Part shown: piece by piece, positions 51,998 to 61,515 of the stretch
Layout: each line of letters opens with the position of its first letter
Numbering within the stretch: position 1 is the first letter of the stretch
Assembly: GCA_964388155.1 (NCBI GenBank)
Contig: CAYLYH010000008.1
Span: 10,276 to 74,275 of the forward strand
Reading direction: 5' to 3'
DNA from: JACNKV01 sp964388155
GTDB lineage: Bacteria > Fidelibacterota > Marinisomatia > Marinisomatales > JACNKV01
Length of the DNA: 64,000 nt
Translations under genes and position numbers: made by a program
The notes under the pieces: generated by a model
Databases searched by the model: none
What the model was told of the DNA's origin: nothing
The model's input: only the letters and a program-made list of their open reading frames with translations

Positions 51998-53008
51998 TTG
52001 AAGGTTCTTGTCATAAAATTCAGCTCAATTGGCGATATCATTCTATCGACATCTCCGCTAAGTTCTTTACGTCAAAGGTATCCAAATAGTCATATCCATT
52101 TTTTAACTCTGGAAACATACGCACCCTTATTAGAGGGACATCCGGATATTAATTGTTTATTTGTTTTAAATAAATCTGCCGGATATCGTGAGATAAAACG
52201 AATCGGAAAATATTTTAGTACACAAAACTACGATTTAGTTATCGATCTGCATAATACGCTTCGGGCAAAGGTTGTTCGGTTGCAGTTTCCCAAAGCTCAA
52301 GTCCGAGTATTAAAAAAACCCCGCTGGAAACGGTTTAAACTTTTTTACTTCCATCGCAACGACTTTGATCAGCAATTCTCACAAATTAGACTTTTGCATG
52401 AACCCATTAAAGATTTGTTGGATCAGCACACGGAATTTCCTCTGCCGACGTTGTATATTTCAAAGGCAGAGAAGGAGCAATTAGGTGAGTTTTTAACAAC
52501 TGAAGGTATAAAACAAAGATATATTGTGCTTATCCCGGGTGCAGCGTGGCCTCAAAAACAATGGATGACTGAAAATTATTCAAAATTGATACAAAAATTA
52601 GTGATGAGTAATATTGATGTCGTAATACTGGGAGGTGGGCAAGATAAGGTATGCGAGGAGTTATCAAATTCAAATCCTGAAGTATTAGATTTACACGGAA
52701 AAACAGATTTGCGTGAGTCGCTGGCAATTGTGGCACAGGCTGGATGTGTTATCGGGAGTGATACCGGATTATTATACGGTGCAGAAGCATTGAATATCCC
52801 TGTGGTCATGATGGCAGGACCTACATCTCGTGAAACAGGCGCGGGATCGTTACTCAAGGAATCAGTTACGCTGGAAAATAACGACCTGTGGTGCAGACCA
52901 TGTTCCCAAAACGGTAGCAGAAAATGTTATCGAAAAGAACAGTATTGTATGACGGGCATTACCGTCGAATCAGTGTGGCATGAAGTCAAAAGGAGTATGG
53001 GATTATGA
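51998..53008 (+). CDS. Glycosyltransferase family 9 (heptosyltransferase-like)
   Basis: Adds a sugar to the lipopolysaccharide core. The 336 residues begin (TTG start) KVLVIKFSSIGDIILSTSPLSSLRQ, the GT9 signature. Later come VLIPGAAWPQKQWM and IGSDTGLLYGAEALNIPVVMMAGPT, the nucleotide-sugar site. A Cys-rich end (WCRPCSQNGSRKCYRKEQYCM) is also typical. It is coupled to waaA by an ATGA overlap, which supports a lipopolysaccharide role. Confidence 0.9.
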   Translation: MKVLVIKFSSIGDIILSTSPLSSLRQRYPNSHIHFLTLETYAPLLEGHPDINCLFVLNKSAGYREIKRIGKYFSTQNYDLVIDLHNTLRAKVVRLQFPKAQVRVLKKPRWKRFKLFYFHRNDFDQQFSQIRLLHEPIKDLLDQHTEFPLPTLYISKAEKEQLGEFLTTEGIKQRYIVLIPGAAWPQKQWMTENYSKLIQKLVMSNIDVVILGGGQDKVCEELSNSNPEVLDLHGKTDLRESLAIVAQAGCVIGSDTGLLYGAEALNIPVVMMAGPTSRETGAGSLLKESVTLENNDLWCRPCSQNGSRKCYRKEQYCMTGITVESVWHEVKRSMGL

Positions 53009-54288
53009 CATTCTTCTGGGTTCTGTTTTACAATTTCATTCTTTATCCGTTTATGTTTATCACGGTGTCAATTTGGGCCGTCTTCAATAAAAAATTGAAA
53101 GAAGGATTAAGAGGGCGCTTTCGGTCTATTGAGAAGCTGAGAGCGTTTTTTTCATCTGTTGACCGCAAAAGACCTGTGTATTGGTTTCATGCTGCATCCC
53201 ACGGGGAGTATGAGCAAGTTCATCCAGTTGTCGCCGGATTAAAAGACGTCGAACCACATTGTGTGGTTGTTGTCTCCTTTTTCTCCCCTTCCGGTTTCAA
53301 TAATGTTCACGATAAAAACATCGATTGTAAAATCTACCTTCCATTTGATTTTATATGGTCAGTTCGTCGGGCGATAAAAATTGTACGTCCTAAAAAAATC
53401 ATCTTTGCCGCGTATGACATTTGGCCTAATCTCATTTGGATTGCTAAATACAGAAATATTCCGACAACGATATTTGCAGCGCACTTTACAAAAGGAACAA
53501 AAAAACTCACCCCTGGGATACAGAGTTTTTATCGATCGGTTTATCATGCTTTTTCTGCAATTTACACGGTTGCAGATAAAGATTATCTCTGCGTACAGCA
53601 AATTGTTTCGCCAAATAAGTCCCCGGTGATTCGCGTTTTGGGCAATCCAAGATATGATCAGGTAAAAAATAAAGCAGATCAGTTTACTAAAAAACATACT
53701 ATCTCAGTTCTGCTCCGCGAAAAAAGAATCATTGTGGGTAGTGTTTGGCCGGAAGACGAAGCAGTTATTTCTGAATCTATCATACGGTTGATGAAAGAGG
53801 ATGATGAGGTGTTTCTTCTTTGGGTTCCGCATGAGCCGTCGGAGGAGTATGTGAATCAATCGGTAGAAAAATTTACCGATGCCGGATTCAGTACGCATAT
53901 ACTTCGGTCAAAGAAACATCTTAAGGTCAACCGTGCACGTGTTACAATTGTTGGGACAGTCGGCGTTTTATCAAAATTATATTGGCAGGGACAAATTGCC
54001 TACGTGGGTGGGGGATTTACTACCGGTGTCCATAACGTCATGGAACCGGCAATTGCCCGACTCCCGGTTTTGTTTGGACCGCGATATCATAATTCTCACG
54101 AAGCGGAAGAACTGATTCGTGACGGTGGCGGATTCCCAATATCAACCTCAGAAGACGTGTATGATATCGTTAAACGGTTGTTCGCAGATAAAAATGCGTT
54201 TTTAAAAGCAAGCTATGCTGCCACAGATGTTATCCACAATAATTTAGGGTCATCCACGCGAGTTGTTCGGGGAATCATCCGTGACTGA
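53005..54288 (+). CDS. waaA: 3-deoxy-D-manno-octulosonate (Kdo) transferase
   Basis: Attaches Kdo to lipid A. The 427 residues comprise an N-terminal membrane anchor (about 3-24), an acceptor domain with YWFHAASHGEYEQVHPVV (the catalytic Glu region) and a C-terminal GT-B half with VGSVWPEDEAVI and GGGFTTGVHNVMEPA. All are family blocks. Its end overlaps the ABC protein start region by a few bases. It supports a true lipopolysaccharide outer membrane. Confidence 0.93.
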   Translation: MTFFWVLFYNFILYPFMFITVSIWAVFNKKLKEGLRGRFRSIEKLRAFFSSVDRKRPVYWFHAASHGEYEQVHPVVAGLKDVEPHCVVVVSFFSPSGFNNVHDKNIDCKIYLPFDFIWSVRRAIKIVRPKKIIFAAYDIWPNLIWIAKYRNIPTTIFAAHFTKGTKKLTPGIQSFYRSVYHAFSAIYTVADKDYLCVQQIVSPNKSPVIRVLGNPRYDQVKNKADQFTKKHTISVLLREKRIIVGSVWPEDEAVISESIIRLMKEDDEVFLLWVPHEPSEEYVNQSVEKFTDAGFSTHILRSKKHLKVNRARVTIVGTVGVLSKLYWQGQIAYVGGGFTTGVHNVMEPAIARLPVLFGPRYHNSHEAEELIRDGGGFPISTSEDVYDIVKRLFADKNAFLKASYAATDVIHNNLGSSTRVVRGIIRD

Positions 54289-55555
54289 CTTGTTGGAGCT
54301 AGCCTGCCAATTTAATCATGAACCTGAGAAGCGTACTCAAGTAAAATATTCACCGGGATTGCATATTATTTATGGCGAAAGTAATGTCGGGAAATCTGAT
54401 TTTATACGTCAGTTAATCGGGCGATACGCCGACAGGAATATCATCATCACGTCGAATGTTGAAAACTCAGCGGTTCAGGTGACTCTGCAAAATCCTGATA
54501 ACCAAATAATCAGACATACACTGGATAAAGAATTGGCATTTTCTCTTGAATGCACTTATACCAATTCCACCAAGATTCAAACCGAACTGGACCAACTGAA
54601 GCAAACCTTATTGTTCGATGCTGACGAAAAACGGCATCCGTCAACACTAAGTGGAGGTGAGAAGGAACTCCTCAATATCGCTACAACATTTTCTCTTCGT
54701 GCACGCGTGTACTGTATGGATGATGCCTTATCTTTCTTAAACCGAAGAAATAAGAAAAAAGTTGTAGAATATATCCGTAATAAAATAAAAGAGACATCTT
54801 CAATTATCCTTTGGTTCACATCGGATATTTATGATCTTAAATACGGAGATACGAATTGGGAATTAACCTCCACAACTTTTCTACAAATCTCGTTGCCAAA
54901 GGATAAAATTTATCCTCAAGCAATGTTGCCTGCAGGAGAGATGGATATTTCAATCAAAGACCTTACGTTTGGATATTCATCAGATAACCCAATATTTAAG
55001 AATTATTCTTATTCACTAATTAACGGGCGATGTTTAGGTGTCGTTGGTATCAACGGATGTGGTAAATCGACATTATCATTTTTACTGTTGAATGTGTTAA
55101 AACCTGAGTCAGGGGCAATTGAGATTCGGTGTAAAAAAAAACCTCCCAAAATTGGATATTTGGATCAATTTCCAGAACGAATGCTTGGGGCAGAAACGCT
55201 TGGAAAATTTGTGAAAGATTTAGAGAGAGAGGATCTTATTCGACAAAACAAAATTGAGAATATCATTGTGATGTTCGAAAAGTTTAATATCCTTTGGGAT
55301 GATTACAAAGAAAGTCCGGCGATGGATTTACCGTGGTCTGTGTTGCGTTTATTGATGATTGTAATCTTAACGAACTGCGAATATGATGTTGTGATTTTAG
55401 ATGAACCAACATTTGGTTTCGGATGGAAACAAAAAGTAAATTTGCACCGGTATTTAGGTAAGATATTTCAGAATAAGCATGGAATAATTTTATCCCACGA
55501 TCTTGAATTTGTGCACTCGTTATGTGATGGAACATTAACGCTGAATAAAAAATAG
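54281..55555 (+). CDS. Fused double ABC ATPase, EcfA-like
   Basis: Two ABC nucleotide-binding domains in one 424-residue chain. Domain 1 has Walker A GESNVGKS (32-39), a canonical LSGGE (123-127), but Asp147-Asp148 in place of the catalytic Asp-Glu and no switch His (WFTSD). Domain 2 has Walker A GINGCGKS (256-263), Q-loop GYLDQFPERML, Asp374-Glu375 and switch His in LSHDLEF, but its signature is degenerate (LPWSV, 350-354). The Q-loop resembles ECF-type ATPases. The start is GTG 54281 or TTG 54263; both overlap waaA. It may serve the orphan EcfT at 40.2 kb. Confidence 0.8.
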   Translation: MTDLLELACQFNHEPEKRTQVKYSPGLHIIYGESNVGKSDFIRQLIGRYADRNIIITSNVENSAVQVTLQNPDNQIIRHTLDKELAFSLECTYTNSTKIQTELDQLKQTLLFDADEKRHPSTLSGGEKELLNIATTFSLRARVYCMDDALSFLNRRNKKKVVEYIRNKIKETSSIILWFTSDIYDLKYGDTNWELTSTTFLQISLPKDKIYPQAMLPAGEMDISIKDLTFGYSSDNPIFKNYSYSLINGRCLGVVGINGCGKSTLSFLLLNVLKPESGAIEIRCKKKPPKIGYLDQFPERMLGAETLGKFVKDLEREDLIRQNKIENIIVMFEKFNILWDDYKESPAMDLPWSVLRLLMIVILTNCEYDVVILDEPTFGFGWKQKVNLHRYLGKIFQNKHGIILSHDLEFVHSLCDGTLTLNKK

Positions 55556-55611
55556 GAAATAGGAAAATGACCCATTCACCACTAATCTCGCCTAAAAAGC
55601 ATTAACTAATA

Positions 55612-56220
55612 ATGATAAAAGAAATAGATAAGCAAAAAGTAAAAATCACAGATCCGGAACGTATACTGACAGTTGCAAATATGATTAGTATGGGAAGGGC
55701 ATTATTAGCAATCCCCATTATCTATACACTTGCAACCCCGGGTATGTCAACCATTACATTTTTATTGATTGTTCTTGCGGTATTGTCGGACGCGGCTGAC
55801 GGGTATTTTGCCCGCAGAGCTCACGAAGTAACCCATCTTGGAAAGTGGCTTGACCCAATCGCAGATTTTATTGTCGTTTTAGCTGTAACATCCTATTTAG
55901 TGTTAGTGGATAAATTTCCTGTTTGGTTTTTCTTCTTTTTTGTTATACGCTATGTCTCAATAGCGATTCCGGCGATTTATTTGTTGAATCATACTCACTT
56001 TTTTCTCAGTGCTAATTGGTGGGGAAAATGGGCAATCGGAATATCTGCAATGGCAGTGATTTTTCACCTGTATCCGGTCGGTACATTAGGTTGGCTTCCT
56101 GAGATTACCTTAGTGATTGCTACCGTATTGTTGTCAGTTAGCTGGTTTGGATATATGCGTACACTCATCCAAAAAATTCGTGCCATTAGTCCACCGAAAA
56201 AAGCCGACAAAGTCAATTAA
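55612..56220 (+). CDS. pgsA: CDP-alcohol phosphatidyltransferase (PgsA-like)
   Basis: A 202-residue membrane enzyme with the motif DAADGYFARRAHEVTHLGKW followed by LDPIAD (about 61-86). All acidic residues of the CDP-alcohol site are kept. The N-terminal LTVANMISMGRALLAIPII and the overall length fit phosphatidylglycerolphosphate synthase. Other CDP-alcohol substrates cannot be excluded. It lies 18 bases before ftsY. Confidence 0.85.
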   Translation: MIKEIDKQKVKITDPERILTVANMISMGRALLAIPIIYTLATPGMSTITFLLIVLAVLSDAADGYFARRAHEVTHLGKWLDPIADFIVVLAVTSYLVLVDKFPVWFFFFFVIRYVSIAIPAIYLLNHTHFFLSANWWGKWAIGISAMAVIFHLYPVGTLGWLPEITLVIATVLLSVSWFGYMRTLIQKIRAISPPKKADKVN

Positions 56221-56237
56221 ACTGATAAACACATATA

Positions 56238-57125
56238 ATGATGATGTTAAGAAAATTATTTAAAGCACTATCACGAACACGTAACACCATTACTGATGCT
56301 TTTTCGTTATTTTCGGGACAGCGGGTTTCTACCGACACGCTGGACGAGCTGGAAAGCCATCTGATCTCGGCGGATTTGGGCGTAAGTACCGTTGATGGAA
56401 TCATTGATGTGATTCGCAAACATTCAAAAAGTGATTTCCTTCCAAAAGTGAAAGAATATTTAACCGGTATTTTATCGGATAACGTGCAGAAAATTGAAAA
56501 TTCTCCGTTAGTGATATTGATTGTCGGTGTCAACGGGACGGGGAAGACAACCTCCGCTGCAAAAATTGCCCAATTTTATAAAAATAAAGGAAAGAATGTC
56601 TTACTGGTGGGAGCGGATACGTATCGTGCTGCGGCTGTGGAGCAGTTACGTATTTGGTCAAATCGCATTGGTATACGGTTGGTCTGCAATGAAAAGTCCC
56701 AAGAACCGTCGGCTGTTTTGTTCGACGGATTAACTGCCGCGAAATCGATGAATGCGGATGTCGTCATCGTTGACACAGCGGGCAGGCTGCACACATCGCG
56801 GAATCTCATGGAAGAACTGAGTAAAATGTTTCGGATTGTTACGTCCCGATTCACAGAGTTTTCTGTGCAATCCATTATTACCATTGATGCAGCACTTGGT
56901 CAAAACTCACTCATTCAGGCGAAACAATTTTCTGAACACGTCCCGCTTGATTGGGCCGTGCTCACCAAAATGGATGGAACGGCGAAAGGTGGCATTGTGT
57001 TCTCACTATACAAAGAACTGCATGTACCGGTACGATTTATCGGCGTGGGAGAGGATTTAGAAGATTTGTACATATTCAACAAAAATGAATACATTCAAGG
57101 ATTATTTGGAGAAGAAAAATTATGA
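56238..57125 (+). CDS. ftsY: Signal recognition particle receptor FtsY
   Basis: Receptor GTPase that docks ribosome-SRP complexes at the membrane. Its 295 residues comprise a short N helical domain and a G domain with G1 GVNGTGKTTSAAKIA (about 96-110), VLLVGADTYRAAAVEQLRIWS, DTAGRLHTSRNLMEEL and TKMDGTAKGGIVF. The final GVGEDLEDLYIF is typical. The acidic N-terminal A domain of E. coli FtsY is missing, as in many bacteria. It is coupled to lgt by a 4-base overlap. Confidence 0.95.
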   Translation: MMMLRKLFKALSRTRNTITDAFSLFSGQRVSTDTLDELESHLISADLGVSTVDGIIDVIRKHSKSDFLPKVKEYLTGILSDNVQKIENSPLVILIVGVNGTGKTTSAAKIAQFYKNKGKNVLLVGADTYRAAAVEQLRIWSNRIGIRLVCNEKSQEPSAVLFDGLTAAKSMNADVVIVDTAGRLHTSRNLMEELSKMFRIVTSRFTEFSVQSIITIDAALGQNSLIQAKQFSEHVPLDWAVLTKMDGTAKGGIVFSLYKELHVPVRFIGVGEDLEDLYIFNKNEYIQGLFGEEKL

Positions 57126-57961
57126 TACCCGTATTATTCAAAATAGGACCGCTGTCGATTTATTCATTCGGATTTATGCTTGTGGTCGCTTTTTATTCAT
57201 GCTATTATTTGTTAACCAAAGAAATGAAACGGCTGGGGTATGATGAAAAATTAGCTTCTGATCTGATTTTTGCAGCGGCAGTAGGAGGTATCCTTGGGTC
57301 AAAAATATATTACCTTCTTGAGAATCTAAATCGTGTAATTCAAGATCCTGTCGGCATGATATTTAGTGGTGCAGGATTAGTGTTTTTAGGCGGATTAATT
57401 GGCGGGACGCTAGGTGTAACCTGGGTAATACGAAAAAACAATCTTGCCTGGTTTGAGTTTGGAGATATTGTTGCTCCGTTACTGATTCTTGGTTATGCCA
57501 TCGGTCGTATCGGATGTTTTCTTGTCGGAGATGATTATGGACTTCCCACACATCATTCAATTGGAGTTGCCTTTGAAAAAGGAATTCCACCGACAACTAC
57601 GTACTCGTTTGAAACGTATTACCCATGGATAGACATATCCGGGTTCGACCCTGGGGTGATTACAGTTTTACCAACGCAATTGATGGAAACAGCAATGGGA
57701 TTGATGATTTTCATTTATCTTTGGAATAAACGCAAATCAATAACTGTAAAAGGCAGTTTGTTTTTCACGTATTTAATATTCGCCGGAGTCGAAAGATTCC
57801 TGATCGAATTTATTCGTACAAATCCTAAATATGTTTGGTTTGGTGATTCAATGGGTTTATCCGGTGCACAATTACTGTCCGTGGTGATGATTGTTATCGG
57901 TGGGGTATTTCTTCGATATCATTCACGCCGTGGTAATGTGGAATCGCCTGAAAAGCACTAA
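57122..57961 (+). CDS. lgt: Prolipoprotein diacylglyceryl transferase
   Basis: First enzyme of lipoprotein maturation, which transfers diacylglyceryl to the lipobox Cys. The 279 residues have about seven membrane helices. The Lgt signature GYAIGRIGCFLVGDDYG (about 122-138) and FLIEFIRTNP are present, as is the N-terminal SFGFMLVVAF. It is paired with the Lnt gene at 38.0 kb. Confidence 0.93.
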   Translation: MIPVLFKIGPLSIYSFGFMLVVAFYSCYYLLTKEMKRLGYDEKLASDLIFAAAVGGILGSKIYYLLENLNRVIQDPVGMIFSGAGLVFLGGLIGGTLGVTWVIRKNNLAWFEFGDIVAPLLILGYAIGRIGCFLVGDDYGLPTHHSIGVAFEKGIPPTTTYSFETYYPWIDISGFDPGVITVLPTQLMETAMGLMIFIYLWNKRKSITVKGSLFFTYLIFAGVERFLIEFIRTNPKYVWFGDSMGLSGAQLLSVVMIVIGGVFLRYHSRRGNVESPEKH

Positions 57962-58012
57962 AAGACTTGAGTGTGTTTTTCTAAATTAATTCAAGTTAAC
58001 ACAAAAATACTT

Positions 58013-61000
58013 GTGAAGAGATTTGGTGGTTATTTTCTTTTACTAATTAATTTATTATTTGCCGTAGACGTTGGAATTATAACGGATACACTTTCAGTTA
58101 CTCCGGAATATTACACGATTCCGCTAAGTAAACAATTTGTTCTTGAACCGTTGCTAAAACTAAAATGCAGCAACAATACTTCGCCGAATTATACGGTTGA
58201 TAAACTTCAAGGATTGATAACATTTGATAAACCTAAGGAACGGTATACGTGCATTATAAAGTATAGATTCTTGATCAATCCACCACCTATTCAAGTTGGT
58301 CCTCAGATATTATCTCTTCCATTGGTGGATACTCTCTCAATCGACAGTCTGCATTTCGAAAAAAGACAGCAATCGTACAAGAATAAACCAAGTTCCACAA
58401 CTCTGATTTCGACAGGAACAGTATTTCGCTCTGTGGAAGTATCCCCATTTGGCGGTACGGACTTTACTGGTGGACTTCAGTTGCAAGTGCAAGGCAAGTT
58501 GACTCACAATATGGATGTTACCGGTGTGCTTTCTGACAGAAATCTCTCTATGCAACCAGAGGGGACGACGCAGTCTCTGGACGAAATAGATAAGATATAT
58601 TTGAGAGTTGGTCATCCAAAATTTGAAATTCTTGCCGGGGATGTTGTTTTTAATGAACGGTTAGGATCATTTTATTCAATAAACAGAAAGTTAAATGGAC
58701 TTACCGGCGAATTTCACAATGGTCATTGGAGGAGCTCTGCAGTATTTGCCAGATCAGAAGGTACTTATTTTAAAAAACTTTTCACCGGAATCGAAGGTAA
58801 ACAAGGACCGTATTATTTAACCTCCGAAGAGGGCAACAGAAACATCGTTGTTCAGGCTGGGACAGAGCAAATATGGCTGGATGGGGAGCGGCTCATCCGT
58901 GGAGAAAACCAAGATTACACGATAGATTATATGATGGGAGAATTAACATTCACGCCGAAACGACTCATCCATTTTGATTCAGAAATATTTGTGGAATATC
59001 AATATTCTGATTTTCGATATACCCAACAAGTAATGGGAGCGACAGTAACCTATTCATCGGGAAACAAAGGAGAATATACCTTGTCTTGGTTTCGCGAGAA
59101 TGACGTTTTTACGATAAAATCTTCAGGGTTTACATCCGAAGAATTCGATGTGTTGGAACTGGCGGGAGATGGAAAAATCCAATTATCGGGTGCGACCGAA
59201 GATGAAACCGGGCATTATATTATGGTCGACTCAATATTTGTTTATGCGCCGGATGCAATCGGAACCCACTATGCCGTAAATTATTTTCAGGATCAACAAA
59301 CCGGAACTTATCGGCGGAAGATCAGCGAAAACGGAGAATTGTACTTTGAATATATTCCTGAAAATGAACGAATATTTTTGATGAACGATATCGATCTTTA
59401 CACGCCGTATCGTCAAATTCAAACGCCGGAAAGTCATGACCTTTTTCAAACAATGGCGTCGTGGAATATAGAATCTATTGGCAATCTTGAGCTTGAGGTC
59501 GCGCTGTCCGGCAAGGACGAAAACACGATTTCTACCATTGATGACAATGACAATTTTGGATTGGGGCATCATATACGTTTTCTTAGCAGAGATATTACGC
59601 TCCCCGGAGATGCCCGGTTGAAAATTCGATTCTCTGACAGAAAAAAAGAAAGCAGATACCGTTCAATCCAACGAGATCAATCCGTAACATTTAATAGCGA
59701 TTGGAATATTTTACAAGATGAGATCAGCTTTGAGCATTTAATATCCGGTGGAGTAGAATTATCTGCTGACAGCTTGGGGAGTTTAAGTGCAGATTGGAAT
59801 GAACTTGTGTTGGGGGAGACTCGTCGAAAACGCCTGAAGTCAGATATAGCTTTGACGTTGAAATATATTCCTGAGATGAGTGCATCGGTGAATCAGGTAA
59901 CGACAGATGCGTGGACATTTTTTCAACATAGCGGAAAACTTCTTATGTTCGACGGTAAATTTCATCCATATATTTCATTTGACGGTGAAAGACAAACGAA
60001 CCGGTATCGATACGACCATACGTCCGGTGGAATTCGATGGGATACAAAAAATGGTAAGCTGTCGATGGGTGTCGGAAAACGAATGGACTGGTGTGATTCC
60101 ACAGAGGTTGGACTGTCGTTGGTCAATACCGGAGTTTTCGGTGAATTAGATTGGGATGGAAAAACACGAAACGGCTGGAGGCAGCGTGTCGTGTTTCGCC
60201 GACGGATATTAAACAATTTGACGGATGGTGTAAATAAATCATTCAATCTTGGACAGCTGAATATTGGATATTTTTCTACAACGACACCAATCCATTGGGA
60301 TCTTCAAGCTAAGATGGAGGAAACGTTTGTTGAAAGCAGAGCCGTCGTTTATGATTCTGTCGGGAGTGGATTGGGAACACATCGTTATGATGAAGATTTG
60401 AAAGAGTATATCCCGGATATACACGGTTCATTTATTGAATATACGGTATTGACGGGTGTTCGTGAACCGACGACACACATTAACGGGACACAGAAATTAT
60501 TGATCGATTTGAGAAAAACACCATGGACGATATTTCACCCGGTAAAATTACGATTAACCGGGACGATGGGTTATCAGGGGAAAGGTGTTCGATCTGATTA
60601 TCTTATCTCGCCAACATTAATGAACGAAAATATTACACGATCTCGGTGGAATTTCCGTCAGGAGTTGGATTACCGTCCGAAAAAGTCTTCCCGAAGAATT
60701 CGGCAATGGACACTGTTCATCAATGATTTGAACGGGCTGGACCCACGCGGAAATGATTTGCGTCTTGAAAAGGAAATTGGTGTAGAATTTGTTGAGCCGA
60801 TTGTACCCGGATTACAGACAATTATCCGTATCGACCGGCATCGATTTGTTGTTTCGTCAGAGTTTTCTGAATTGCGAAATCGTGACGGAGAGGGCACTTG
60901 GATTGAGACAGGACTTAAACATAAGTCCTCATCAAAAGGTCAAATGGATGCGGTTTTTCTTACGGGCTCAGAAACAGGGACGATGATGTATGGGGAGTTT

Positions 61001-61288
61001 ACGGCACGTTCTTACGGAATCCGATGGGACAGTGTATGGTTTTTAGGAAAAACCGGACGCCTGCAAATACGCACCGAATGGAATAATGTAACAGAAGTAA
61101 ACGGAGCGAAAACCATTCCTCCGGAAGCTCTGAATGGCTTACCCATTGGTACATCCTTCCGTTCGACGATTCAGTCATATATTATGTTCGGGGATCATTT
61201 ATCGTTAAATATATCTCTGAACTATTTAGATGATCGCCGGTATGATCGGTTTGTTTCAATGTCTGCAGAGCTGCGGGCAAATTTGTAA
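58013..61288 (+). CDS. Large predicted outer-membrane beta-barrel protein, unknown function
   Basis: The 1091 residues begin with a signal peptide (KRFGGYFLLLINLLFAV) if the GTG at 58013 is used; a GTG at 57971 would add 14 residues before it. After an N-terminal domain comes a long run of alternating polar/aromatic strands from about residue 130 to the end, with no internal membrane helix. Landmarks are GTDFTGGLQLQVQGKLTHNMD, DRNLSMQPEGTTQSLDEIDK and VLAGDVV-type turns. GTEQIWLDGERLIRGENQDYTIDY and GELTFTPKRLI follow. The last residues end in an alternating strand (MSAELRANL). The pattern fits a large barrel. I recall similar unnamed proteins from related phyla, but cannot give a function. 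Confidence 0.72.
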   Translation: MKRFGGYFLLLINLLFAVDVGIITDTLSVTPEYYTIPLSKQFVLEPLLKLKCSNNTSPNYTVDKLQGLITFDKPKERYTCIIKYRFLINPPPIQVGPQILSLPLVDTLSIDSLHFEKRQQSYKNKPSSTTLISTGTVFRSVEVSPFGGTDFTGGLQLQVQGKLTHNMDVTGVLSDRNLSMQPEGTTQSLDEIDKIYLRVGHPKFEILAGDVVFNERLGSFYSINRKLNGLTGEFHNGHWRSSAVFARSEGTYFKKLFTGIEGKQGPYYLTSEEGNRNIVVQAGTEQIWLDGERLIRGENQDYTIDYMMGELTFTPKRLIHFDSEIFVEYQYSDFRYTQQVMGATVTYSSGNKGEYTLSWFRENDVFTIKSSGFTSEEFDVLELAGDGKIQLSGATEDETGHYIMVDSIFVYAPDAIGTHYAVNYFQDQQTGTYRRKISENGELYFEYIPENERIFLMNDIDLYTPYRQIQTPESHDLFQTMASWNIESIGNLELEVALSGKDENTISTIDDNDNFGLGHHIRFLSRDITLPGDARLKIRFSDRKKESRYRSIQRDQSVTFNSDWNILQDEISFEHLISGGVELSADSLGSLSADWNELVLGETRRKRLKSDIALTLKYIPEMSASVNQVTTDAWTFFQHSGKLLMFDGKFHPYISFDGERQTNRYRYDHTSGGIRWDTKNGKLSMGVGKRMDWCDSTEVGLSLVNTGVFGELDWDGKTRNGWRQRVVFRRRILNNLTDGVNKSFNLGQLNIGYFSTTTPIHWDLQAKMEETFVESRAVVYDSVGSGLGTHRYDEDLKEYIPDIHGSFIEYTVLTGVREPTTHINGTQKLLIDLRKTPWTIFHPVKLRLTGTMGYQGKGVRSDYLISPTLMNENITRSRWNFRQELDYRPKKSSRRIRQWTLFINDLNGLDPRGNDLRLEKEIGVEFVEPIVPGLQTIIRIDRHRFVVSSEFSELRNRDGEGTWIETGLKHKSSSKGQMDAVFLTGSETGTMMYGEFTARSYGIRWDSVWFLGKTGRLQIRTEWNNVTEVNGAKTIPPEALNGLPIGTSFRSTIQSYIMFGDHLSLNISLNYLDDRRYDRFVSMSAELRANL

Positions 61289-61515
61289 TAACAGATGAAT
61301 AATATTATTGTAACTGTGCAAAATAATAGTTAATTACGTCTTGGAATTACAAATCAATCATGATAAACTTAAAGATGTATCGATTGGTAAAATACAATGT
61401 TGGATTATCCAATATCGAAGTTGTGAGGATAATCACAGCGAAATTCTACCGTAAACAGTAGATTACAACGTCTTACTCCGTAGAGATAACAATATTCACG
61501 AATGAGGAAAATCAA

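Noticed and set aside
57971..58012. Upstream GTG start for the large outer-membrane protein
   Set aside because: It would put 14 residues before a good signal peptide that begins at the GTG at 58013.
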